From assembly GCA_021792355.1 (NCBI GenBank), contig JAJYUV010000073.1, positions 1-5,192 on the forward strand: a stretch of DNA of 5,192 bases. Reading direction: 5' to 3'. The translations under genes and the position numbers were made by a program. Source of the DNA: Thermoplasmata archaeon (GTDB taxonomy: Archaea; Thermoplasmatota; Thermoplasmata; Thermoplasmatales; GCA-001856825). The notes beneath the pieces were generated by a model. It searched no databases. It was given only the letters and a program-made list of their open reading frames with translations, and had not been told where the DNA came from. Of this stretch, positions 1 to 5,192 are shown piece by piece (the first letter of the stretch is position 1; each line of letters starts with the position of its first letter).

Positions 1-98
1 ATGATAATCCCCTCTACAGGCAATCAAGCTCTTCAATTCAGGAAATGAATGTGTATGAAGAATAGAGCAAACTTGAATCGTCCATCATTCCCTTCATC
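1..98. other. Left flank, possible 3' end of a rightward gene
   Basis: No complete gene fits here. Two plus-strand frames are open from the left edge: one ends with TGA at 46-48, the other with TAG at 63-65 (last residues read IQEMNVYEE). Either could be the tail of a gene converging on the membrane-protein gene that ends at 99. The stretch is too short to recognise a family, and chance open frames of this length are common. No clear hairpin plus T-tract terminator is visible. Confidence 0.2.
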
Positions 99-578
99 TT
101 ACATAAAGGCGGCTGTGACCATCACGGTGAAAACTATCACCAATCCAACAAGATCGATAGCCATGAGCGGCCTCATGGTAGCCATCAGCTTCTCCATCTG
201 GTCAAATGACGATTTTTTGTATGCGTTTTCTATCTTCCTGCTCAACGGGAGCAGAACAATTAGCCCGAATGCGTAAACAATCACTGCAATTATTATCCCC
301 GTAAATATCAGCAACCCCCACATGCTATCTGTATTCGGAAGCCCTCCGCCCGTGATACTAAGTAGGAGGAACGGGCCCATTGCTATCGTCAGGGTGCTGA
401 ATATGCCCATGAACATACCTAGCCTGGGAATGAATTTGCCAATGAACTCATATGATGCTCCCCTTGACATACTCTTAAGAGATGGTTCCAGCACCATCTC
501 AATCATTAAAGCTCCTCCTATCCAGCCTAATGCGAAGAATATGTGAAACCATGCGAATACTATAGCGATAGAAAACAC
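99..578 (-). CDS. Four-helix membrane protein, CopD/DUF2269-like
   Basis: This is a 159-residue hydrophobic protein with four predicted transmembrane helices at about residues 3-25, 53-75, 88-112 and 137-158. Short charged loops lie between them (for example KSMSRG near 35-40 and SRKIENAYKKSS near 113-124). Helix 1 carries H12, W19 and the pair G21-G22, followed by P32. This H...WxGG pattern recalls the first helix of CopD, DUF2269 and HemJ-like small membrane proteins, where the histidine often binds haem or metal. That link is family resemblance only, and neither ligand nor reaction can be read from the sequence. The start is GTG at 578-576, chosen because a strong Shine-Dalgarno lies 7 bases upstream. 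The stop is TAA at 101-99. The gene diverges from the STAND regulator and looks monocistronic. That it is a real membrane-protein gene is fairly certain; the family name is tentative. Confidence 0.82.
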   Translation of the reverse strand: MFSIAIVFAWFHIFFALGWIGGALMIEMVLEPSLKSMSRGASYEFIGKFIPRLGMFMGIFSTLTIAMGPFLLLSITGGGLPNTDSMWGLLIFTGIIIAVIVYAFGLIVLLPLSRKIENAYKKSSFDQMEKLMATMRPLMAIDLVGLVIVFTVMVTAAFM

Positions 579-585
579 TTCTAAT

Positions 586-593
586 TCACCACC
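586..593 (-). promoter_or_regulatory. Shine-Dalgarno site of the membrane-protein gene
   Basis: On the minus strand this reads GGTGGTGA, a near-perfect complement to the usual archaeal 16S 3' end (consensus GGAGGTGA). It sits 7 bases before the GTG codon at 578-576. It decides the start, because the reading frame would otherwise offer only a non-ATG codon here. Confidence 0.7.
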
Positions 594-634
594 ATCTGTA
601 CCCCTCAGCTAAATTGCCGGTTTTTGCTGACGAT

Positions 635-642
635 GATATAGA
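635..642 (-). promoter_or_regulatory. Candidate TATA box for the membrane-protein gene
   Basis: The minus strand reads TCTATATC here. A start of transcription about 25 bases downstream, near 612, would give a leader of about 35 bases that includes the Shine-Dalgarno site. The match to an archaeal TATA element is moderate. Other A/T-rich elements in this region (for example minus-strand CTTAAATAAAAG near 722-733) are alternatives. Confidence 0.35.
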
Positions 643-740
643 TTCAGATGCCGTAGTATTAATTCTTGAACCAAAACAAGAAAGTTTATAGTAAAGACTT
701 TTAGTGCTGTGAATGGGCACTTTTATTTAAGCTACCTCTG

Positions 741-748
741 GTTAAATA
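741..748 (+). promoter_or_regulatory. Weak TATA-like element beside a dyad
   Basis: The plus strand reads GTTAAATACG at 740-749, with an A/T core resembling an archaeal TATA box. Transcription from it would begin near 770, inside the inverted repeat at 754-776, and would give the regulator a leader of about 245 bases. It could equally be chance in an AT-rich spacer. Confidence 0.25.
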
Positions 749-753
749 CGTTA

Positions 754-776
754 GTTTTACGCTTATGTCGTAAAGC
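754..776. repeat. Inverted repeat, operator-like dyad
   Basis: The arms GTTTTACG (754-761) and CGTAAAGC (769-776) are inverted copies with one mismatch in 8, separated by 7 bases. The half-site spacing of about 15 bases centre to centre suits a dimeric winged-helix or ArsR-like repressor. It lies just downstream of a TATA-like element, where bound protein could block initiation. Regulation by the adjacent HTH-STAND protein is an inference from position only. Confidence 0.4.
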
Positions 777-853
777 CACATTAGAAATATGGTCAATTTA
801 TCGAAATAAGTGTCAAATCATGAAAAACTGAAACACAAAGGGGACCTAAAGCC

Positions 854-896
854 GGTTGAATGTTCTAAATGTCACATTATTGCCATGCATTCAACC
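854..896. repeat. Perfect 9-bp inverted repeat enclosing an 11-bp palindrome
   Basis: GGTTGAATG at 854-862 and CATTCAACC at 888-896 are perfect inverted copies separated by 25 bases. Inside the spacer lies AATGTCACATT (868-878), itself a palindrome with a single central base and almost concentric with the outer arms. On DNA this could be a compound operator. In a transcript started upstream it could form a 9-bp stem with a 25-base loop in the regulator's leader. There is no T-tract after it, so it is unlikely to be a terminator. Confidence 0.45.
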
Positions 897-977
897 TTAA
901 ATCGTTCTGATTTCACAGGAGGAGAATCCAGCTCTCAATCAAAACGTTCTGGCCATTTCTTGATAGGAATTGCTGCT

Positions 978-993
978 CGAAATTTCTATTTTA
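978..993 (+). promoter_or_regulatory. Candidate BRE/TATA promoter for the STAND regulator
   Basis: CGAAAT (978-983) followed by TTCTATTTTA (984-993) resembles a BRE plus TATA box. The TATA centre is about 27 bases before the ATG at 1016, the spacing expected for a leaderless archaeal transcript. A similar CTCGAAA plus A/T-rich block recurs at 1028-1045, about 25 bases before an in-frame GTG at 1067, so which one is used is open. Confidence 0.35.
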
Positions 994-1015
994 GGCCTTC
1001 ATTTGGGTTAGAGGA

Positions 1016-3469
1016 ATGTTTCGCGCCCTCGAAAGAATTTTTATAGATGGTGATTGTTATAAATGCGTGGAAAGTCAGCCCATTCATCAGCTGTTGAGAG
1101 CCCTCTCTGATAAGAGGTGCCTGGACATACTGAATATTATATCTACCGAACCATCTTACACGGGGGAACTCGCTTCACATTTGAAGATCAAGGAATCAAG
1201 AATTTCTGAGAAAATAAAGATACTTAAGAGTGCAGGACTGATAACAGAGGAATGGAAGAGGGAAGGAAACAAGCTTGTGAAGTATCTGAAACCTTCGATG
1301 AGAAAGATCAATATCTCACTTGATGGGGGGCTGAGTGTTGAAACCATTTCTGACAGGCCGAAGGAAATAGTAGATTACGAGCACTCAGAGTACAATCCAC
1401 CGTCTGTCAGGAACTTTGTTGGGAGAAAGGAGGAGTACAAATTCCTGAAGGACAACTATCACATTCTGATAACTGGCATACCTGGAATAGGAAAGTCTGC
1501 AATGGCTGCACACTTTGTGAATACTCAGAAGATGAATACGTTCTGGCACGATATCAGGGAAACGGATAACCTCAAACATTTACTTATGAAGATTGCAATT
1601 TTCCTGCAGAAACATGGTGATGAATCACTGATCAACTCGCTGCAGGCCGAAAGGGACAGGAGAGTGCATGTCAATCTAGCTATTACAGGAATGAGAAAGA
1701 CTGGCTCGATTCTGGTGCTGGATGACGTCCACAAATGCAAGGACGCAGAAATATTTGGACTCGTAAATGACTTTCTGAAAAGCGTGCCGGAAGTGAAGGT
1801 CATACTAGCTGCCAGGTCTAGGATACCCTTGGTGGCTACATCTCTAAAAACGCTCGTACTGGGAGAACTTCCACCAGCCGAGGCCAAGAAACTTGTTGGA
1901 GGAGAATCCAGAAGCGTGGTGAAGCGGTTTGGGGGGCATCCTCTACTTCTCAAGATCATTAGCAACCTGCCCGTCAGCCTGGGGAACGGGGCCAGAACTG
2001 TTTCTCCAGATGAATATGTGATGAACGTGATATTGCCGTCCCTTCCGAAAGCGATTGTGACAATAATACAGGAATTGTCGTTCTTTAGGGGTGCGGTAAA
2101 GAGAGAGGATGCTGAGTTCATATTTGGGAAATTTAACAGTGAAGAGTTTCATAATGCTGAAAATATAGGTCTCCTGAGAATCAAAAATGGAATTGTCAGT
2201 ATGAACGATCTGGTCAGGGAGGCAGCATACTTAAGCGCTGACAATAAGGAGGACGTTCACTGGAAACTGGCAACATTCTACATCTCCAAGAACAGTTCTG
2301 AATCCAAGATAGAAGGTTTCCACCACCTATGGAAATCAAGAAGGAACGAAGACATCCTGAAGTTTCTGGATCAATACTCAATGCAGCTCATTGACTCTGG
2401 TCACATGAATAACTTTCAGAAGGAACTTATAGAGGCGTCGGATTCGATGGCCGTATGCGAGGCAAAGGCTGCCATATTGTACTGGATAGGTAGGTCTTAC
2501 AGGAATTCCAGGACGTACAAGAAAGCACTGGAATACTTCACAAAGGCCAGGCTATGCCCTCATTCACCAGACCTTGAGATGCATATTGCCCCGAGTGAGG
2601 CAGTAGTTCTACAGTATATGGGGAGAATTGAAGCGGCAAGGGACGTACTCCAGAGCCACCTGAAGACCCTGAAGGAAAGGGGGGGAATAGTAGAGGGGGA
2701 TATCCTTAATACCCTTGGAAGGACACTAACTTACCTCGGCGAATTGAAGGAGGCTGAAAGCGTTCTGAAAAGAAGTCTAAAGATATTCTCTAACTTTAAG
2801 GAGTCGAGGGGGTACTGGGTCTGCCTGTTCCACATTGCATTCATGGACTATGTTAAAGGCAATCTCAAGGAGGCTTGGGCTGTAAATGAAAGGGCGGCAT
2901 CCGGTTTCCTAAACATGAATTACCTTTATGGATACGCAGCAACACAACAAACCAAGGCATTCATCATGGAATCTACTGGAAGATTTGAAAGTGCGATAGA
3001 AAAGTACGATGAAGCAATTGATATTCTGGAAAACCTGGGATTCAGCCAGTCAGACTTGGCTTTCACCCTAATGAAGAAGACACTCGCTAACATACATATA
3101 GGGAGAATTGAGGAGGCAAGGAAAGACCTGACTAAATCGAAGAACACAATCTTCCAGACTGAAGACGAACTTCTGAGGGGTATGCTTTCTTATGTCGAAG
3201 GAAGTTTCTTATTGAAAAAGGAGAAGTTCGAGTTGGCGGAAACGATGCTCAATAAGGCGATGAAATATGAAAGTGGCGACCCAATAATGTTATGGGGTGT
3301 GAGATTGCAAATGGCAAAACTTCTCTCAATTAGTGGGAAGAAGAAGGATGCAGAAAAGCTCATTCTTGACCTTATCTCTGACCTTGAGAGGAGGAACTTC
3401 TTTGTTTTTCTTAAGGAAGCAAAGGATGTGCATAAGGAAATAGTAACTATGGAAAACGCAGGAATATAA
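1016..3469 (+). CDS. ArsR-HTH/STAND ATPase/TPR transcription regulator, MalT-like
   Basis: This is an 817-residue cytoplasmic ATP-dependent signalling regulator. Residues 21-92 form an ArsR-like winged helix (LRALSDKRCLDIL, then ELASHLKIKESRISEKIKIL and SAGLI). The STAND core begins with FVGRKEE (134-140). It then has Walker A GIPGIGKS (154-161), Walker B LVLDDVH (233-239), a sensor-like AARSR (265-269) and the GGHPL motif (306-310). A winged-helix region follows at about 340-415. From about 485 to 810 there are eight TPR-like units whose GxxxxA motif falls near residues 499, 536, 575, 615, 655, 696, 736 and 774, a period of about 40. By analogy with MalT, the TPRs would sense a ligand, ATP binding would drive oligomerisation and the HTH would bind DNA. 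Ligand and targets are unknown. C14 and C17 form a CxxC before the HTH. Start choice is uncertain: ATG 1016 has GAGGA touching it, while GTG 1067 (residue 18) starts right at the HTH. No partner gene is co-oriented. Confidence 0.88.
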   Translation: MFRALERIFIDGDCYKCVESQPIHQLLRALSDKRCLDILNIISTEPSYTGELASHLKIKESRISEKIKILKSAGLITEEWKREGNKLVKYLKPSMRKINISLDGGLSVETISDRPKEIVDYEHSEYNPPSVRNFVGRKEEYKFLKDNYHILITGIPGIGKSAMAAHFVNTQKMNTFWHDIRETDNLKHLLMKIAIFLQKHGDESLINSLQAERDRRVHVNLAITGMRKTGSILVLDDVHKCKDAEIFGLVNDFLKSVPEVKVILAARSRIPLVATSLKTLVLGELPPAEAKKLVGGESRSVVKRFGGHPLLLKIISNLPVSLGNGARTVSPDEYVMNVILPSLPKAIVTIIQELSFFRGAVKREDAEFIFGKFNSEEFHNAENIGLLRIKNGIVSMNDLVREAAYLSADNKEDVHWKLATFYISKNSSESKIEGFHHLWKSRRNEDILKFLDQYSMQLIDSGHMNNFQKELIEASDSMAVCEAKAAILYWIGRSYRNSRTYKKALEYFTKARLCPHSPDLEMHIAPSEAVVLQYMGRIEAARDVLQSHLKTLKERGGIVEGDILNTLGRTLTYLGELKEAESVLKRSLKIFSNFKESRGYWVCLFHIAFMDYVKGNLKEAWAVNERAASGFLNMNYLYGYAATQQTKAFIMESTGRFESAIEKYDEAIDILENLGFSQSDLAFTLMKKTLANIHIGRIEEARKDLTKSKNTIFQTEDELLRGMLSYVEGSFLLKKEKFELAETMLNKAMKYESGDPIMLWGVRLQMAKLLSISGKKKDAEKLILDLISDLERRNFFVFLKEAKDVHKEIVTMENAGI
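1030..1045 (+). promoter_or_regulatory. Alternative BRE/TATA element inside the regulator's 5' end
   Basis: CGAAAG then AATTTTTATA lies 25-30 bases before the in-frame GTG at 1067-1069. It would drive a leaderless message for a form that lacks the first 17 residues. A GGTGAT at 1049-1054, 12 bases before that GTG, is a partial Shine-Dalgarno match. The element is supported only by motif and spacing. Confidence 0.25.
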
Positions 3470-3660
3470 TTGGATGAAAGCTTATTCACCAATACTATCA
3501 ACTTTAAAGATTTGACGTAGATTTGTCCCTTCCCACGCGTTGAAGATACCTAGTGCTCTCACTTGCCAAGTGAAATTCTGATAGCGAATAATTTTAAAAT
3601 AGCAAGAACACATTTCACCCTTATCGTTCAGATTGTTGCTAATTTGGAAGATCACTTTGT
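3470..3660. other. Spacer after the regulator with no recognisable gene
   Basis: About 190 bases lie between the regulator's TAA and the first recognisable codons of the TPP-enzyme remnant. All plus-strand frames are broken by stops and no domain motif is readable. It holds the palindrome at 3559-3573 and an A/T block ATTTTAAAAT (3591-3600). It may be the fully eroded N-terminal part of the TPP-enzyme gene, but nothing seen proves this. I see no clear terminator for the regulator. Confidence 0.5.
3559..3573. repeat. Perfect 15-bp palindrome
   Basis: TCACTTGCCAAGTGA has 7-base arms around one central C. A one-base loop rules out a good RNA hairpin, so if functional it would be a protein-binding site. 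The A/T block ATTTTAAAAT at 3591-3600 could be an old TATA region for the decayed gene downstream, in which case this palindrome would sit just upstream of that promoter. Confidence 0.35.
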
Positions 3661-4174
3661 CTAAGGTATCTTAAGACAGATGAAGCAATTTCATCATAGA
3701 CAATTTTGATGGATGTTCGGGGTATTCTCCTAGAAAATACTTCTTCTCAAAGAGTGGTCAACTTGGATAGGGTTCACCTGCTGCAGCAGGTATTTCTATG
3801 AAGGAGAAAAGGGTACTTGAGATAGTCGGGGAGGGGACGTCTATGTATTCCCTTCAAATACTGTGGACTGTAAAGAAGTATGATCTGCCAGTCAAATATC
3901 TAATTCTGAGGAATGGGGGGGTTCAATCATAAAGAGTTATTCAATGAGCTATTCTCAAGGGTTTGAAAAGAAGGACTATCTGAGTTTCGACTTGCCTACT
4001 GAGAAATTTGCTGAATCTTTGGGCATCGAGTTCATTGTTGCGGGTAAGGAGCTGATAGAACTTAAATGGCTGAAAGATGGAAGTAGTTCGAAATTACTTG
4101 ATGTGGATGTAGATAGAGCCGTTCCAAAACAGTTCCTATGGGGACCAGTTTCTAATCTTTCTGTATTTGGTTAG
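3661..4174 (+). pseudogene. Decayed C-terminal domain of a TPP-dependent enzyme (acetolactate synthase/benzoylformate decarboxylase-like)
   Basis: Three plus-strand frames read in succession match the C-terminal, TPP-binding third of the acetolactate synthase family. TDEAISS (3676-3696) matches the piece at the start of that domain. After a one-base shift comes YFFSKSGQLG, then an in-frame TAG (3768-3770) where the family often has the tryptophan of GxLGWG. GSPAAAGIS follows, then VGEGTSMYS, LWTVKKYDLPVKYLIL and RN (3909-3914). A run of seven G at 3915-3921 needs one more G to continue into SIIKSYS, FDLPTEKFAESLGIE and LLDVDVDR, ending with TAG at 4172-4174. The Mg-TPP motif is damaged: GDG has become GEG and NN has become RN. 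The family is about 500-600 residues, so the first two thirds are missing. The last residues overlap the AOR gene. The relic is surely non-functional as read. A sequencing error could explain the G-run shift but not all the lesions. Confidence 0.8.
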
Positions 4175-5192
4175 CAAGGAATTTATTTCGTTGTCGCTGG
4201 TTGCGCTCTCCTCAGGCTCTTCACCAATTCTCCTTCTTACAATCGCTGGCAAATAATCATCTTCATTCTTTAGGCCAAATCCATCGTTCAGTTTCTTCTT
4301 TTCTTGGATTATATTTTCTCCTATTTTCATCACTTCTTCAAGGGTGTAGTCGAATCCAGTCGCAAGATTCAGTGCACTCACTACGTCCTCAGGATTTACC
4401 TTGGCATAAGAACAGATTATGGCGGAGTTGTATATCTGTCGATAATTTTGCGTATTAACAACTGTTCTGACTCTTTCTTCTGTGTCTACTGTCCATCTGT
4501 CACCGCTCAAGATACCGATCTGACTGTTATCAACTCCCATATCCACCTCATACATTTCAGCCTGGAGATGGTCAGCTCCCCTTGAGGATGTTGCATATCC
4601 TAATCCCTGAAGTTTGAACGCTCGCGGATCGTGCATGGGAATCTCCAACTTTTTCACAGTTGCAATTTCGTCCCTTGGGATTCCCCGAGAAGTTGCAAAA
4701 CGTTCCAGCCCATTCTTCAGTTCATTCCCTGCTCCTCTTGATTCTGCTATGTCTCCAATCAGCTCGCTAACTCCTTTGAATCCATCCTTAAAATATTTCG
4801 TTATTGAGGGGTCAGTGATTTTTCCTTCCTTGACGAAATTATTCAGCGCCGAAATTATCACGCCAGTACTTATTGTGTCCATTCCCTTGTCATTTATTAA
4901 GTCATTCCATTCAAGAATGAGGTCAAAACTTGAATTTCCAAGTAGAGGGCCGAAACTAGCTACTGTTTCATACTCCGGTCCATCAATTTTCTTTCCTCCC
5001 CTTGTCACAGTTCTGCCACAGCCTATTACGCAATTTGCACAATGATAGCTGGTTACTGGGTATAAGTCATTGAATTTCATTGAGCTAAGAGAATCGTAAT
5101 CAAAATTGTGGTCCTTGAAATAGTTGGCTGGAATGTCCCCCATTCCCTGACCCATGTCCATCCATATCATACTGCCATTAGTCATCAGACCC
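4136..5192 (-). CDS. Aldehyde:ferredoxin oxidoreductase family protein, C-terminal part
   Basis: This is the C-terminal 350 or so residues of a tungsten (or molybdenum) bis-pterin enzyme that oxidises aldehydes to acids and passes electrons to ferredoxin in the cytoplasm. The frame is open through the right edge, so roughly the first 250 of about 600 residues lie outside; the methionine at 5185-5183 is internal. Numbering from it, CANCVIGC (49-56) is the CxxCxxxC set for the [4Fe-4S] cluster, and C258 in AIICSY is the expected fourth ligand. GPEYETVASFG (69-79), NDKGMDTISTG (98-108) and LGYATSSRGADHL (195-207) are typical AOR blocks, as are TGFDYTLEEV and the DDYLP near 309-313. The protein stops at YRKIRNWSP, where relatives usually continue for some 15-20 residues, so the tail looks clipped. 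It is convergent with the TPP remnant and overlaps it by 39 bases. Substrate is unknown. Confidence 0.92.
   Translation of the reverse strand, partial: GLMTNGSMIWMDMGQGMGDIPANYFKDHNFDYDSLSSMKFNDLYPVTSYHCANCVIGCGRTVTRGGKKIDGPEYETVASFGPLLGNSSFDLILEWNDLINDKGMDTISTGVIISALNNFVKEGKITDPSITKYFKDGFKGVSELIGDIAESRGAGNELKNGLERFATSRGIPRDEIATVKKLEIPMHDPRAFKLQGLGYATSSRGADHLQAEMYEVDMGVDNSQIGILSGDRWTVDTEERVRTVVNTQNYRQIYNSAIICSYAKVNPEDVVSALNLATGFDYTLEEVMKIGENIIQEKKKLNDGFGLKNEDDYLPAIVRRRIGEEPEESATSDNEINSLLTKYRKIRNWSP

Larger units (their letters stand above)
579..1015. other. Divergent intergenic region with dyads and no clear gene
   Basis: This 437-base stretch separates two divergent genes and carries candidate promoters and two inverted repeats, listed separately. 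Three plus-strand open stretches exist. One is 572-691, reading LPVFADDDIDSD and onward, with no ATG. The second is 670-831, without a start codon except GTG at 709. The third is 810-1046, 78 codons from GTG with one CxxC, overlapping the regulator start. None shows a recognisable domain or a well-spaced Shine-Dalgarno. I do not call them genes, though one could be the remains of an older gene. An AGGAGGAG motif at 917-924 resembles a Shine-Dalgarno but has no start codon within reach. Confidence 0.6.

Noticed and set aside
917..924. Strong Shine-Dalgarno-like AGGAGGAG
   Set aside because: No ATG, GTG or TTG falls within a workable distance downstream in a lasting open frame.
903..951. Direct repeat CGTTCTG at 903-909 and 945-951
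   Set aside because: Seven bases repeated once in an AT-rich spacer is near chance level, and no further copy was found.
810..1046. 78-codon plus-strand frame from GTG with one CxxC
   Set aside because: It overlaps the regulator start in another frame, shows no recognisable domain and has no spaced Shine-Dalgarno. The composition after residue 30 is serine- and phenylalanine-rich, like non-coding DNA.
1525..2121. 198-codon minus-strand frame inside the regulator gene
   Set aside because: It lies wholly antisense to the STAND core, whose motifs are intact. Its serine/leucine-rich low-complexity protein is typical of an antisense shadow.
3658..3678. Imperfect hairpin GTCTAAG-GTAT-CTTAAGAC
   Set aside because: It has a bulge and no T-tract after it. 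It lies in the eroded start of the pseudogene, so a terminator role is not supported.
4614..5045. 143-codon plus-strand frame at the right end
   Set aside because: It is antisense to the AOR cluster-binding region and shows no domain, so the AOR motifs account for the open frame.
1..5192. CRISPR array, tRNA, rRNA or anti-phage island
   Set aside because: No regular repeat-spacer pattern, cloverleaf or rRNA-like stretch was seen. The STAND protein carries a DNA-binding rather than a nuclease or other killing domain, so a defence role is not supported.

Overview
The window looks like archaeal chromosome, most likely from the Thermoplasmata (Thermoplasmatales-like). The reasons are an AT-leaning base composition, heavy AGG/AGA and ATA codon use, an archaeal-type Shine-Dalgarno (GGTGGTGA) before the first gene, BRE/TATA-like promoters, and the gene set: an aldehyde:ferredoxin oxidoreductase (AOR), a large HTH-STAND ATPase-TPR regulator and an archaeal TPP-enzyme remnant. 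This placement is an inference; no rRNA or marker gene is present.

Layout. Positions 1-98 are a short left flank that may hold the last codons of a rightward gene. Positions 99-578 (minus) encode a four-helix membrane protein of the CopD/DUF2269-like type. Positions 579-1015 are a divergent intergenic region with promoter-like elements and two clear inverted repeats. Positions 1016-3469 (plus) encode an 817-residue STAND ATPase: ArsR-like winged helix, then an NTPase core with intact Walker A and B, then about eight TPR-like repeats. It is a MalT-like signal-responsive transcription regulator in architecture, with unknown ligand and targets. Positions 3470-3660 hold no gene. Positions about 3661-4174 (plus) are a decayed C-terminal third of a thiamine-diphosphate enzyme (acetolactate synthase / benzoylformate decarboxylase-like), with a nonsense codon, at least two frameshifts and altered cofactor residues. 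Positions 4136-5192 (minus) are the C-terminal part of an AOR-family tungsten/molybdenum enzyme, which runs off the right edge and appears to lack the usual last residues.

The genes do not form one operon. The membrane gene and the regulator diverge from a shared control region, and the TPP remnant and the AOR gene meet tail to tail with a 39-bp overlap. The clearest discovery is the unannotated TPP-enzyme pseudogene and its junction with the AOR gene. The regulator and its dyad-rich upstream region are the other part worth following. I see no CRISPR array, tRNA, rRNA or intact mobile element.
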